NCBI GenBank assembly: GCA_025453445.1
Contig: JALOQJ010000007.1
Coordinates: forward strand, 1-34,571
Reading direction: 5' to 3'
DNA: 34,571 nt
From: Candidatus Omnitrophota bacterium
GTDB taxonomy: Bacteria; Omnitrophota; Gorgyraeia; Gygaellales; Profunditerraquicolaceae
Part shown: piece by piece, positions 15,196 through 24,028 of the stretch
Layout of the letters: each line of letters starts with the position of its first letter
Numbering within the stretch: position 1 is the stretch's first letter
Notes under the pieces: generated by a model
Seen by the model: only the letters and a program-made list of their open reading frames with translations
Database searches by the model: none
What the model was told of the DNA's origin: nothing
Program-made: the position numbers and the translations under genes

Positions 15196-16105
15196 AATAG
15201 TAGGATTTCTCTTTAGCGGCCAAGGCAGCCAATATATAGGTATGGGCAAGGATTTATATGAAACCTTCTCTGAAAGCCGGGTAGTTTTTGAAAAGGCAGA
15301 AGAAGTTTTAGGTTTTGACCTTAAGGCACGCTGTTTTGAAGGCCCTCAGGATTTGCTTAAGCTTACCAGCGTTTCTCAACCAGCTATCCTTGCTGTCAGT
15401 ATTGCTGCTTTTGCAGCATTCAGGGTTAAAATTAATGTTATGCCGGCTTATGCTGCAGGGTTAAGCTTGGGAGAATATACTACTTTAGTTGCCGCTGAAT
15501 GTCTTACTTTGGAAGAAGGTATCAAGCTGGTAAGAAAAAGAGGCGAAATCATGGAGCAGGCAGCAACGCGCGCTCCCGGGAAGATGGCCGCAGTCCTGGA
15601 ATTGCCTTTAGAAAAATTAAAAGAGATTTGTGTTCTTTCTGACGCAGAGATAGCAAATTTAAATTCTCCGGTACAGGCAGTTATTTCCGGTAAAGCCGAA
15701 GCAGTAGAGAAAGCCATGGATTTATGCAGCAAAGCAGGCGCAAAACGAGTGATTGCTCTGGAAGTAAGCGGTGGTTTTCATTCCTCGCTGATGTTAGAAG
15801 CAGCTAAGGAGTTAAGGGCTGTTTTAGATAAGACGCAATTTTCTCCGCCTGTTTTTCCTGTTGTCAGCAATTATAGCGCAGGCATGGAAAATACCGTTCA
15901 GGAAATAAAAGATAATTTAGAGCGCCAGATGTATTCTCCGGTGCGCTGGGAAGAATCGATGAGGTTCATGTTATCTAAAGGGGTGAAGAAATTTTATGAG
16001 TTTGGCCCGGGCAGGGTCTTAAAAGGATTGATGCGTAAGATTGACCCGCAGGCTGAAGTGATTGCGATAGAGAGAAAAGAAGATTTAATTAATCTGGTGA
16101 GGTAA
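15173..16105 (+). CDS. fabD: Malonyl-CoA:ACP transacylase
   Basis: Loads malonyl groups on ACP. 310 aa from ATG 15173. The nucleophile is Ser98 in GLSLGEY; nearly all FabD proteins have His before this Ser, and here it is Leu97, which is odd. The partner His203 lies in GGFHSSLM, and the oxyanion-side GQGSQ motif is near residue 15, so the enzyme is likely active. The first residues, MVSLSNHE, are encoded by a repeat-like palindrome (15173-15193) and are not part of the usual FabD start, which would begin near VGFLFSGQG. It overlaps fabH by 7 bp and ends 2 nt before fabG. Confidence 0.94.
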   Translation: MVSLSNHEIVGFLFSGQGSQYIGMGKDLYETFSESRVVFEKAEEVLGFDLKARCFEGPQDLLKLTSVSQPAILAVSIAAFAAFRVKINVMPAYAAGLSLGEYTTLVAAECLTLEEGIKLVRKRGEIMEQAATRAPGKMAAVLELPLEKLKEICVLSDAEIANLNSPVQAVISGKAEAVEKAMDLCSKAGAKRVIALEVSGGFHSSLMLEAAKELRAVLDKTQFSPPVFPVVSNYSAGMENTVQEIKDNLERQMYSPVRWEESMRFMLSKGVKKFYEFGPGRVLKGLMRKIDPQAEVIAIERKEDLINLVR

Positions 16106-16107
16106 AT

Positions 16108-16851
16108 ATGAGGTTTAAAGGAAAAGTAGTTTTGGTAACAGGCAGTGCGCAGGGCATTGGCAAAGAGATTGCTTTAAGTTTCGCCCGGGAAGGGGCGGAT
16201 GTAGTTATCAGTGATATTAACTTGGAAAGAGCAGCTGCAACCAGCCGCGAGATAGAAGCTTTAGGCAATAAGTCTATGGCAGTAGAGCTGAATGTGGCTG
16301 ACTTTGCGAAAGTTGAGGAAGCGATAAACAAAATTCTTGACAAATTCGCAAAGGTTGATATATTAGTTAACAACGCTGGCATCACCAAGGACAATTTAAT
16401 GCTGCGCATGGGTGATGCGGACTGGGATGCGGTAATAAATGTTAATTTAAAAGGTACATTTAATTGTACCAAAGCCGTATCCCGGCCGATGATGAAACAG
16501 CGTTATGGTAAGATTGTCAATATTGCTTCGATCATTGGCATAATCGGAAACGCAGGCCAGGCAAATTATTCCGCCAGTAAAGCAGGAATAATTGCCCTGA
16601 CGAAGACTACGGCAAAAGAATTCTCCAGCCGCAATATTAATGTTAACGCCGTAGCACCGGGATTTATCCAGACCGAGATGACTGCTAAGCTTTCTGAGGA
16701 AGTAAAGCAGAAAATGCTTGAGCTGATCCCGATGAATAAACTAGGGCTGCCATTAGATGTGGCAAATGTATGTTTATTTTTAGCGTCCGATGAAGCAAAC
16801 TATATTACAGGCCAGACTATTGTAGTGGATGGCGGAATGGTTATGGCATAA
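16108..16851 (+). CDS. fabG: 3-oxoacyl-ACP reductase
   Basis: NADPH-dependent ketoreduction in the elongation cycle. A 247-aa short-chain dehydrogenase with the cofactor motif TGSAQGIG near residue 11, NNAG near 88, and the catalytic set Ser141, Tyr154 and Lys158 (YSASK). The C-terminal PGFIQTEMT and [12 protein letters not shown] are typical FabG. It sits between fabD and acpP in the usual order. Confidence 0.96.
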   Translation: MRFKGKVVLVTGSAQGIGKEIALSFAREGADVVISDINLERAAATSREIEALGNKSMAVELNVADFAKVEEAINKILDKFAKVDILVNNAGITKDNLMLRMGDADWDAVINVNLKGTFNCTKAVSRPMMKQRYGKIVNIASIIGIIGNAGQANYSASKAGIIALTKTTAKEFSSRNINVNAVAPGFIQTEMTAKLSEEVKQKMLELIPMNKLGLPLDVANVCLFLASDEANYITGQTIVVDGGMVMA

Positions 16852-16867
16852 CGCGCGAGTGTATTAC

Positions 16868-16875
16868 AAAGGAGG
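16868..16875 (+). promoter_or_regulatory. Very strong Shine-Dalgarno sequence of acpP
   Basis: AAAGGAGG, a near-perfect complement to the 16S rRNA 3' end, lies 8 nt before the acpP ATG. It is the strongest ribosome site seen in the window, in keeping with the high level of ACP needed. Confidence 0.8.
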
Positions 16876-16883
16876 AAAAAAGA

Positions 16884-17123
16884 ATGGCAGCACAAGATAA
16901 GGTTAAATCAATAATCGCAGAACAGTTGGGTGTTAAGCCGGAAGAGGTTACTTCCGAGGCGTCATTTGTTGATGACTTAGGCGCAGATTCATTAGATACC
17001 GTAGAGTTGGTTATGGCCTTAGAAGAAGAATTCGGTATCGAAATACCTGATGAGGATGCGGAAAAAATTGCTACAGTAGGTGATGCAATTAAATATATCG
17101 AAGAAAAAGCAGGTAACAAATAA
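16884..17123 (+). CDS. acpP: Acyl carrier protein
   Basis: 79 aa, acidic, carrying growing acyl chains on a phosphopantetheine arm. Ser36 in [18 protein letters not shown] is the attachment site. The downstream helix EEKAG closes the four-helix fold. Production is favoured by a strong ribosome site; a hairpin follows the gene. Confidence 0.97.
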   Translation: MAAQDKVKSIIAEQLGVKPEEVTSEASFVDDLGADSLDTVELVMALEEEFGIEIPDEDAEKIATVGDAIKYIEEKAGNK

Positions 17124-17149
17124 ACGATATATTAAATATATAGTTTTGC

Positions 17150-17183
17150 TTACCCCGCCTTTTAAGCTGGCGGGGTAAATTTT
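17150..17183 (+). terminator. Hairpin between acpP and fabF (terminator or attenuator)
   Basis: TTACCCCGCC (17150-17159) pairs perfectly with GGCGGGGTAA (17169-17178) over a 9-nt loop, followed by a short, interrupted T stretch (ATTTTG). The weak T tract suggests partial termination or mRNA-end protection, raising acpP transcript over the genes behind it. Confidence 0.65.
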
Positions 17184-17196
17184 GTTAAGGGTAATA

Positions 17197-18447
17197 ATGA
17201 ATATAAAAGAAAAAAGAGTGGTAGTTACGGGTTTAGGGGTAATCTCTCCGCTCGGTAACGACGTAAAAACCTTCTGGCAGGCATTAAAAGAAGGTAAAAG
17301 CGGCGTGGGAGTGCTGACAAAATTCGATACTACCGGATTTGATTCGCGTATTGCCGGCGAGGTCAAAGTGTTTGAACCTGCTTTGTACGGCATGACTGCG
17401 AAAGATACCAAACGTATGGATCGTTTTGTCCAGTTTGCCGTAGCCAGCACAAAACAAGCGATTACTGATGCGGGATTAGAGCTGGATAAAGAAGATAGAA
17501 ATAGATTTGGGGTTGTGATTGGCTCAGGTATAGGCGGATTGGATATTATAGAGAAAGAGCATAATGTATTCTTGCAGAAAGGCCCATCCAGATTATCGCC
17601 TTTTCTGATTCCAATGTTAATCGTAAATGAAGCTGCCGGCCAGGTAGGAATTACCTTCGGGCTAAAAGGCCCTAATACCTGTGTTGCTACTGCTTGTGCT
17701 TCTGGTTCGCATGCTATCGGTGATGCTTTCAGGATTATAGAGCGCGGAGATGCTGATATGATGGTTTGCGGCGGCACGGAGAGCAGTGTTGTGCCTACGG
17801 GTGTCGGCGGTTTTTGCGCTTTAAAAGCGCTTTCCACCAGAAATAACGAACCGCAAAAAGCCAGCCGTCCTTTTGAAAGGGACAGAGATGGTTTTATTAT
17901 GGCAGAAGGTTGCGGAATAGTAGTTTTAGAAACTTTAGAGCATGCCAAAAAGAGAAATGCCCATATATATGCTGAGATTGTTGGTTATGGTATGTCTTGT
18001 GATGCATATCATATGACTGCTCCTGATCCTGAGGGAGATGGAGCGAGCAGGGCGATTAAGTTGGCATTGCATGATGCCGGGCTTAACTCTGAAGATGTTA
18101 AATATGTGAATGCGCATGGCACGTCCACAAAACTGAACGATAAAATTGAAACAATTGCCATGAAGAGGGCCCTGGGCGCTCATGCGAAGAAAGTAATGAT
18201 TTCTTCGACGAAATCCATGACCGGCCATCTATTGGGAGCAGCCGGCGGAGTAGAATTTGTGGTTTGCTGCTTGACGATTAAGGATAATGTAATACATCCC
18301 ACCATAAATTACGAACACCCCGACCCTGATTGTGACCTCGATTATGTGCCGAATATTGCGCGCAAAACCGAAGTTAATGTTTGCATGTCTAATTCTTTAG
18401 GGTTCGGCGGCCACAATGCCACTCTTGTTTTGAAAAGATTTAAGTAA
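17197..18447 (+). CDS. fabF: 3-oxoacyl-ACP synthase II
   Basis: Main elongation condensing enzyme. 416 aa from ATG 17197, preceded by AAGGG at 5 nt; a TTG 15 nt upstream is in frame but lies in the terminator region and is unlikely. Catalytic residues are Cys167 (TACASG), His307 (AHGTST) and His344 (GHLLGAAG). DPDCDLDYVPN and SLGFGGHNATL close the protein as usual for FabF. The acpP-fabF order supports the housekeeping role, in contrast to the paralogue at 381-1595. leuC follows after 15 nt. Confidence 0.96.
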   Translation: MNIKEKRVVVTGLGVISPLGNDVKTFWQALKEGKSGVGVLTKFDTTGFDSRIAGEVKVFEPALYGMTAKDTKRMDRFVQFAVASTKQAITDAGLELDKEDRNRFGVVIGSGIGGLDIIEKEHNVFLQKGPSRLSPFLIPMLIVNEAAGQVGITFGLKGPNTCVATACASGSHAIGDAFRIIERGDADMMVCGGTESSVVPTGVGGFCALKALSTRNNEPQKASRPFERDRDGFIMAEGCGIVVLETLEHAKKRNAHIYAEIVGYGMSCDAYHMTAPDPEGDGASRAIKLALHDAGLNSEDVKYVNAHGTSTKLNDKIETIAMKRALGAHAKKVMISSTKSMTGHLLGAAGGVEFVVCCLTIKDNVIHPTINYEHPDPDCDLDYVPNIARKTEVNVCMSNSLGFGGHNATLVLKRFK

Positions 18448-18462
18448 AATTTCTTTTAAAAA

Positions 18463-19722
18463 ATGGGTTACACAATAGCAGAAAAAATATTAATGGCGCA
18501 TGCCGGGAAAAAAGATATTTTCCCTGGCGGGTTTATTGAAGCCAAGGTTGATATTGCTTTGGGCAATGATATTACCGCGCCCATAGCCATCGAAGAATTC
18601 AAAAAATCCGGCGCTCTTCGTGTTTTTGACAATAAGAAAATAGTTTTAGTCCCTGATCATTTCGCTCCGGCTAAAGATTTGAGGAGTGCAAATCAATGTA
18701 AGATTCTCGCTAATTTCGCCAAAGAGCAAAAGATAAAAAATTATTTTGAAATAGGTTGCATGGGTATTGAGCATGCACTTTTACCGGAAAAGGGATTGGT
18801 CCTGCCGGGTGATTTAATAATTGGCGCAGATTCGCATACTTGTACTTATGGCGCGCTTGGCGCATACGCTACAGGAGTAGGTTCAACAGATTTGGCGCGT
18901 GCTTTTATTGACGGAAAATGCTGGTTTAAAGTGCCGCCATCAGTTAAATTCATATATAAAGGTAAATTAAACAAATGGGTAGGCGGCAAAGACCTGATTT
19001 TATATACTATCGGCAATATCGGAGTAGATGGCGCAATATATAAGGCAATGGAATTTTGCGGCCCGGTTATTTCAGGGCTTTGTATGGATGACAGGTTTGC
19101 TATGTCAAATATGGCAATCGAAGCCGGAGGCAGGGCAGGGATTATTACTGCGGATAAAATTACCTTAAAATACGTTAAGCCGGTAGCAAAAAGAAAATAT
19201 AAATTATATAAAAGTGATCCTGACGCGGCCTATGAAAAAATTTATGAATATGATGTTTCAAGTTTGGAACCGCAGGTTGCCTGCCCGCATTTACCGAGTA
19301 ATGTTAAACCTGTAAGCAGTTTAAAAGATATTGTGCTTGATCAGGTAGTTATTGGCTCCTGCACTAACGGAAGGATCTCTGATTTAAGGATTGCGGCAAA
19401 AATTTTAAAAGGCAAAAAAGTAAAAACCGGCTTAAGATTAATTATCATTCCGGCAACCCAAAAGATTTATCTTCAGGCGGTGAAAGAAGGATTAGCAGAA
19501 ATATTTGTTGAGGCAGGAGGTATATTTTCTACGCCTACTTGCGGCCCTTGTTTGGGCGGGCATATGGGGATTTTGGCTGAAGGGGAAAGGTGCCTTGCTA
19601 CAACCAACCGCAATTTTATCGGCCGTATGGGCAGCCCCAAGTCAGAAGTTTATTTGTCTAATCCGGCAGTGGCCGCAGCCAGTGCAATCAGGGGCAGGAT
19701 AACGCATCCTGATAAGATATGA
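18463..19722 (+). CDS. leuC: 3-isopropylmalate dehydratase large subunit
   Basis: Isomerises 2- to 3-isopropylmalate in leucine synthesis, with a 4Fe-4S cluster. The 419-aa length fits the shorter archaeal-type LeuC subfamily (LeuC2/HacA-like), not the approximately 465-aa E. coli type. Cluster ligands are Cys300 (GSCTNGR), Cys360 and Cys363 ([11 protein letters not shown]). [20 protein letters not shown] near residue 123 is a substrate motif. Members of this subfamily can also act as homoaconitase or citramalate-pathway enzymes; the leuD-leuB neighbours favour leucine. No Shine-Dalgarno sequence. It overlaps leuD by 4 bp. Confidence 0.92.
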   Translation: MGYTIAEKILMAHAGKKDIFPGGFIEAKVDIALGNDITAPIAIEEFKKSGALRVFDNKKIVLVPDHFAPAKDLRSANQCKILANFAKEQKIKNYFEIGCMGIEHALLPEKGLVLPGDLIIGADSHTCTYGALGAYATGVGSTDLARAFIDGKCWFKVPPSVKFIYKGKLNKWVGGKDLILYTIGNIGVDGAIYKAMEFCGPVISGLCMDDRFAMSNMAIEAGGRAGIITADKITLKYVKPVAKRKYKLYKSDPDAAYEKIYEYDVSSLEPQVACPHLPSNVKPVSSLKDIVLDQVVIGSCTNGRISDLRIAAKILKGKKVKTGLRLIIIPATQKIYLQAVKEGLAEIFVEAGGIFSTPTCGPCLGGHMGILAEGERCLATTNRNFIGRMGSPKSEVYLSNPAVAAASAIRGRITHPDKI

Positions 19723-20213
19723 TTATAAAAGGAAAAGCCCATAAATTCACAGATGATATTAATACCGATGATATCATTGCTGCTAAATATTTGATTTCGA
19801 CTAATGAATCAGAGCTGGGGTCTCATTGTATGGAGACAATCAGTCCGGATTTTTGCAAAAATGTTACCCAGGGAGATATTATTGTTGCAGGAAAAAATTT
19901 CGGCTGCGGCTCATCGCGTGAACATGCACCGCTGGCAATTAAAGGCTGTGGGGTTGCTGCAGTGATTGCCAAAAGTTTTTCCGGGATATTTTTTAGGAAT
20001 GCAATTAATATTGGTTTACCGTTTCTGGAATCGAAAGATACTGATGAAATTTCTGATGGCGATATATTAGAAATAGACTTAAATAGCGGCTTAATTAAAA
20101 ACCTTACGAAAAAACGCTCTTATCAAACAGCAGCTTTCCCGGAATTCCTGCAGAAAATTGTGCAGGATGGAGGGTTGATGAAATATATCTTGAAGAAAGG
20201 CAAGGGTAAATAA
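19719..20213 (+). CDS. leuD: 3-isopropylmalate dehydratase small subunit
   Basis: 164-aa swivel-domain partner of Leu[19 protein letters not shown] at the start and [14 protein letters not shown] near residue 59 are the substrate-binding motifs of the short LeuD2 form. The 4-bp overlap with leuC ensures paired production. leuB follows after 2 nt. Confidence 0.93.
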   Translation: MIIKGKAHKFTDDINTDDIIAAKYLISTNESELGSHCMETISPDFCKNVTQGDIIVAGKNFGCGSSREHAPLAIKGCGVAAVIAKSFSGIFFRNAINIGLPFLESKDTDEISDGDILEIDLNSGLIKNLTKKRSYQTAAFPEFLQKIVQDGGLMKYILKKGKGK

Positions 20214-20215
20214 TT

Positions 20216-21268
20216 ATGTATCGCATTGCAGTAATCCCCGGAGACGGTACTGGGCCGGAAGTAGTGGCTGAAGGTCTGAAAGTTTTGGAGGCAACAGCTA
20301 AAAAATATAAATTTGAATACGAAACCAAGGGATTTGATTTTTCCGGTGCACGTTATTTAAAGACAGGTAAAACCGTTGATGATAATGATGTTGCGGAATT
20401 AAAAAAATATTCCGCAATTTACTTGGGCGCGGTAGGGCATCCGGATGTAAAACCGGGTATTCTAGAGGCTGGTGTGCTTTTAAAATTAAGGTTTGCTCTG
20501 GATCAATATATTAATCTCCGTCCGGTAAAGCTTTATAACTCGGCCTTTTGCCCCTTAAAGGACAAAAATCCGGAAGATATTGATTTTGTAGTGGTGCGCG
20601 AAAATTCCGAAGGTTTATATAAAGGCCTGGGTGAGTTTCAGAATAAAGGCACTAAAGATGAGGTAGCAATTCAAGTGTCTTACAATACCCGTAAGGGCGT
20701 TGAGCGTTGCATCAGATGTGCTTTTGAATTTTGCCGCAAGCGCAATAAAAGAAAAAAGCTCACTCTTTGTGGTAAAACTAATGTGCTTACTTTTGCCTGG
20801 GATCTTTGGCAGCGTACTTTTAACGAGGTAGCTAAGGATTATCCGGATATTAAGACGGATTATGCCCATGTGGATGCTACAACCATGTGGTTTGTGAAGA
20901 ATCCGGAATGGTTTGATGTGATTGTCACCGATAATATGTTCGGTGATATTATTACTGATTTAGGTGCGATGATTCAGGGTGGTATGGGTATTGCTGCAGG
21001 CGGCAATATTAATCCTGAAGGGATTTCTATGTTTGAACCGATTGGTGGAAGCGCTCCTAAATATACTGGCCAGCATGTAATTAACCCTTTGGCAGCAATT
21101 TGCGCGGTGGGGATGATGCTGGAAAGTTTAGGCGAAGAAAAAGCAGGTAAGGCAGTAGAAAATGCAGTGATTACCGTAGCCCAAACTAAACTTAAGAGTT
21201 TAGCCGCCGGAAAAATGGGTTATTCTACCGAAGAAGTGGGAGATTTGGTGGTTAAGGAGATAAAATAG
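20216..21268 (+). CDS. leuB: 3-isopropylmalate dehydrogenase (isocitrate/isopropylmalate dehydrogenase family)
   Basis: Oxidative decarboxylation of 3-isopropylmalate with NAD. 350 aa. Markers are [11 protein letters not shown] at residue 7, [17 protein letters not shown] near 90 (substrate arginines), [10 protein letters not shown] near 126, and [15 protein letters not shown] near 235 (metal aspartates), with [10 protein letters not shown] as the nucleotide-binding loop. The family also includes isocitrate and tartrate dehydrogenases. Placement next to leuCD makes the leucine role most likely. The stop codon directly abuts the asd ATG. Confidence 0.88.
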   Translation: MYRIAVIPGDGTGPEVVAEGLKVLEATAKKYKFEYETKGFDFSGARYLKTGKTVDDNDVAELKKYSAIYLGAVGHPDVKPGILEAGVLLKLRFALDQYINLRPVKLYNSAFCPLKDKNPEDIDFVVVRENSEGLYKGLGEFQNKGTKDEVAIQVSYNTRKGVERCIRCAFEFCRKRNKRKKLTLCGKTNVLTFAWDLWQRTFNEVAKDYPDIKTDYAHVDATTMWFVKNPEWFDVIVTDNMFGDIITDLGAMIQGGMGIAAGGNINPEGISMFEPIGGSAPKYTGQHVINPLAAICAVGMMLESLGEEKAGKAVENAVITVAQTKLKSLAAGKMGYSTEEVGDLVVKEIK

Positions 21269-22288
21269 ATGAAAAAATATAATGTTGCGGTTGTTGGCGC
21301 CGGAGTCGTCGGTATTGAAATGTTACGCGTTTTAAAACAGCGTAATTTTCCTATCAATAGATTAAAGGTTTTTGCCCGTTCAGCGCGCGATATTGAAGTA
21401 GATGGTGAGATTTATCCTGTTGAGCCTATTTCACCAGAAGGATTTAACGGCATAGACATTGCATTATTTGCCGGCACAGAAGGGGAAAAGGGGGCAGCAG
21501 TAACTTATGCTGCGGAAGCAGTAAAAAGAGGCGCTGTGGTAATTGATAATGGCGCAGATTTCAGGATGGATCCTAAAGTGCCTCTGGTTGTCCCTGAAGT
21601 AAACGGTAATGACGTCAAGAAGCATAAAGGGATTATTGCTAATCCGAATTGTTCAACAATTCAGATGGTAGTGGCCTTATGGCCAATTCATAAAAAAGTT
21701 GGGATTAAAAGGATTATTGTTACTACTTTGCAGGCATCTTCCGGCGCAGGAAAAGGCGCGGTAGAGCAGCTAAAAGAGGAGAATTCTATTATTGCTGCTG
21801 CTGGTTTTAACAGCGTCTATGCGAAAATAGAAAAACTTTCCATGCCTCAGCAGTTAGCTTACAATGTTTTTCCTCATATCGGCGGTTTTGCTGAATCAGA
21901 TTATACCTCGGAAGAATGGAAATTAGTTAAAGAAACCCACAAGATTATGCATGACAATAAAATTAAAATTTCTGCCACTACTGTTCGTGTTCCTGTCAGG
22001 ACCGGACATTCTGAATCAGTCTATATTGAAACTGCCAAGCCGATTACGCCTGCTAAAGTAAGGGCATTGCTTGCTAAGGCGCCGGGAATTATTATTATGG
22101 ATGATCCTAAGAGCAATCTTTATCCTATGCCGCGCGACGCAGAAGGTAAAGACGAAACTTTTGTCGGCCGTATCCGGCGCGACTGTTTTGTGAAAAACGG
22201 TTTATGGCTTTGGGTAGTTGCTGATAATTTGCGTAAGGGCGCAGCCACTAATGCCGTGCAGATTGCCGAATGCGTAATCTCAAAATAG
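21269..22288 (+). CDS. asd: Aspartate-semialdehyde dehydrogenase
   Basis: Reduces aspartyl phosphate to the semialdehyde, the branch point to lysine/diaminopimelate and threonine/methionine. 339 aa. NADP fold VVGAGVVGIEML at residue 8; catalytic Cys128 in NPNCSTIQ; His247 in RVPVRTGHSESV; TLQASSGAGKGA near 153. It is separate from the dapA-dapF-lysA group at the end of the window. No gap from leuB; its last 19 bp overlap truA. Confidence 0.95.
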   Translation: MKKYNVAVVGAGVVGIEMLRVLKQRNFPINRLKVFARSARDIEVDGEIYPVEPISPEGFNGIDIALFAGTEGEKGAAVTYAAEAVKRGAVVIDNGADFRMDPKVPLVVPEVNGNDVKKHKGIIANPNCSTIQMVVALWPIHKKVGIKRIIVTTLQASSGAGKGAVEQLKEENSIIAAAGFNSVYAKIEKLSMPQQLAYNVFPHIGGFAESDYTSEEWKLVKETHKIMHDNKIKISATTVRVPVRTGHSESVYIETAKPITPAKVRALLAKAPGIIIMDDPKSNLYPMPRDAEGKDETFVGRIRRDCFVKNGLWLWVVADNLRKGAATNAVQIAECVISK

Positions 22289-23049
22289 AGATAGAATACG
22301 ACGGGACAAATTACTGCGGCTGGCAGACCCAAAAAGGTTACCCCACTAAATCCATTCAGGAAACTTTAGAAAAAGCCCTCCATAGAATATTACATCATAA
22401 AGTATTTTTGATCGGTTCCGGCAGGACTGATGCCGGAGTGCATGCTTTGGCACAGGTAGCCAATTTTAAAACAAATTCCGATATAGCTATAGATAAATTG
22501 CAGCAAGCCTTAAATGGGACTCTGCCGGTTGATATCAGGATTATCAAGGTAAAAGAAGTCAAAGCCGGTTTTCACAGCCGTTTCCATGTTAAGTCAAAAT
22601 TATACCGTTATAGTGTTCTCGGCCGCAAGTATAATTCGGCTATCCTGAGGAACTTCGTTTCTTTCTACCATTATCACTTAGACGAGAAATTGATGCGCCA
22701 AGAAGCAGCCTGCCTTATCGGCAAGCACGATTTTAAAGCATTCTGCGCCAATGCCAGCAGCGCTAAGAACACTGTGCGCACGATTAAGAAAATAGTAATT
22801 AAGAAACAATCTTCCGGATTGGTTACCATTGATATAGAAGCTGACGGGTTTCTTTATAATATGGTGCGTAATATCGCAGGTACATTATGTTTACTAGGGC
22901 GGCATAAGCTAAAATCCGGAGACTTAAAAAAAATATTATTATCCAGAAATAGGAGGTTTGCCGGCCCGGCTGCCCCTGCGCAGGGGCTTTGCCTGGTTAA
23001 GGTTAATTATCTAAAAAAAGGTTTGACTTCAGCAAAAAATGTGTTATAA
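22270..23049 (+). CDS. truA: tRNA pseudouridine(38-40) synthase
   Basis: Converts U38-U40 of tRNA anticodon arms to pseudouridine. 259 aa. Starts KIEIEYDGTNYCGWQTQ; catalytic Asp54 in GRTDAGVHA; LYRYSVL near 115 and DGFLYNMVRNIAGTL near 195 are family motifs. The start overlaps asd by 19 bp. The C-terminal GPAAPAQGLCLV is encoded through a perfect 16-bp palindrome (22972-22987). The stop codon lies inside the -10 box of the rplM promoter. Confidence 0.96.
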   Translation: MRNLKIEIEYDGTNYCGWQTQKGYPTKSIQETLEKALHRILHHKVFLIGSGRTDAGVHALAQVANFKTNSDIAIDKLQQALNGTLPVDIRIIKVKEVKAGFHSRFHVKSKLYRYSVLGRKYNSAILRNFVSFYHYHLDEKLMRQEAACLIGKHDFKAFCANASSAKNTVRTIKKIVIKKQSSGLVTIDIEADGFLYNMVRNIAGTLCLLGRHKLKSGDLKKILLSRNRRFAGPAAPAQGLCLVKVNYLKKGLTSAKNVL

Positions 23050-23050
23050 T
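23023..23050 (+). promoter_or_regulatory. Promoter of rplM-rpsI, near-leaderless
   Basis: TTGACT (23023-23028), 16 bp, then a perfect TATAAT (23045-23050) that overlaps the truA stop codon. The rplM ATG is 10 nt after the -10 box, giving a leader of about 4 nt and no Shine-Dalgarno sequence. Confidence 0.75.
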
Positions 23051-23060
23051 CTTTTTTCTT

Positions 23061-23492
23061 ATGAAAAAGACATATTTTGCAAAAAAACAGGAAATTAAAC
23101 GCACTTGGTATCTTGTGGATGCCAAGGATAAGATTCTTGGCCGGCTTGCCAGTAAGGTTGCTGCGGTTTTAAGAGGCAAGCACAAGCCTATGTTTACTCC
23201 TCATTTAGACAGCGGAGATAATATTGTAGTTATTAACGCTTCAAAAGTGAGGCTGACCGGCAGAAAGGCGCAACAGAAGGTTTATCGTCGCTATTCCGGT
23301 TATCCCGGAGGCCTGCGGGAGGTGTCATTTGAGGTTATGTTTAGTAGAAAACCGGCTACCGTAGTCCATTTGGCAATCAGAAGAATGTTGCCGGGTGGCC
23401 GTTTAGGCAGTAAAATATTAAAGAAATTGAAAATTTATGCTGATGATAAACATCTTCATGCAGGTCAGAAATTAGTCCCTTTGGAGGTTTAG
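23061..23492 (+). CDS. rplM: 50S ribosomal protein L13
   Basis: 143-aa early assembly protein of the large subunit. Typical parts are RTWYLVDAKDKILGRLAS near residue 14, LRGKHKPMFTPHLDSGDN, and the C-terminal MLPGGRLGSKILKKLKIY. Most rplM genes have a leader carrying a ribosome site; this one appears to be read from a nearly leaderless transcript. rpsI follows after 5 nt, the universal pairing. Confidence 0.97.
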   Translation: MKKTYFAKKQEIKRTWYLVDAKDKILGRLASKVAAVLRGKHKPMFTPHLDSGDNIVVINASKVRLTGRKAQQKVYRRYSGYPGGLREVSFEVMFSRKPATVVHLAIRRMLPGGRLGSKILKKLKIYADDKHLHAGQKLVPLEV

Positions 23493-23497
23493 TTTAG

Positions 23498-23899
23498 ATG
23501 GCAGAAAATACGATTACAAAATTTAGTGCAACAGGCAGGCGTAAAGAAGCAGTGGCCAGGGTGCAGCTTATACCCGGCAAAGGCGAGATTATTGTCAATA
23601 AAAAGCCTGTCTTAAAATATTTTATCCGCGAGACTGACAGGATTATCTTGCAGCAGCCGCTTACATTAACCAATAATTTGAATAAATATGATGTAGTTGC
23701 CAATATTAAGGGTGGTGGGCTTACCGGACAGGCAGGCGCTTTAAGGCATGGAATTTCCCGTGCTTTGATTTTAGCTGAGCCGGCTTTAAAGGAAATACTG
23801 CGCAAGAATACCTATCTTACGCGTGACCCGCGCATGAAGGAGCGCAAGAAATACGGCCAAAAAGGCGCACGCAAACGCTTCCAGTGGACAAAGAGGTAA
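23498..23899 (+). CDS. rpsI: 30S ribosomal protein S9
   Basis: 133-aa small-subunit protein whose C-terminal tail reaches the decoding site. It contains TGRRKEAVARV near residue 11 and GGGLTGQAGALRHGISRAL near 70, and ends KKYGQKGARKRFQWTKR, the usual basic tail. GGAGG (23483-23487) lies 10 nt upstream, so unlike rplM it has a normal ribosome site. A strong terminator follows 36 nt later. Confidence 0.97.
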   Translation: MAENTITKFSATGRRKEAVARVQLIPGKGEIIVNKKPVLKYFIRETDRIILQQPLTLTNNLNKYDVVANIKGGGLTGQAGALRHGISRALILAEPALKEILRKNTYLTRDPRMKERKKYGQKGARKRFQWTKR

Positions 23900-23935
23900 T
23901 TATAGGTTAAAACATATTTGCTATAAGTTTAAAAT

Positions 23936-23963
23936 AATCCCGCTGGCGAAGCGGGATTTTTTT
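23936..23963 (+). terminator. Rho-independent terminator of rplM-rpsI
   Basis: AATCCCGCT and AGCGGGATT form a 9-bp stem over the loop GGCGA, followed by a run of T residues to 23963. It separates the ribosomal unit from the arginine operon. Confidence 0.92.
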
Positions 23964-23974
23964 ATCTCTTGACC

Positions 23975-23990
23975 CGTCGGGAAACCGACG
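23975..23990. other. GAAA-loop hairpin ahead of the arg promoter
   Basis: CGTCGG (23975-23980) and CCGACG (23985-23990) form a 6-bp stem closed by GAAA, a GNRA tetraloop, 10 bp before the argC -35 box and preceded by another TTGAC. No poly-T follows, so it is not a standard terminator. It could be a repeat or a regulatory site. Confidence 0.4.
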
Positions 23991-23999
23991 AGAAAAGAC

Positions 24000-24028
24000 T
24001 TGACGAGATGGAGTTTTTATCTTAATAT
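24000..24028 (+). promoter_or_regulatory. Promoter of the arginine operon
   Basis: TTGACG (24000-24005) and TAATAT (24023-24028) are 17 bp apart. The predicted start near 24035 gives a leader of about 20 nt with a strong AGAGGAG (24044-24050) 5 nt before the argC ATG. I see no convincing ArgR box. Confidence 0.6.

Noticed and set aside
17019-17948. Long minus-strand open frame (309 codons)
   Set aside because: It is antisense to acpP and fabF, which are certain genes; the Ser/Pro-rich translation is a shadow of their codon pattern.
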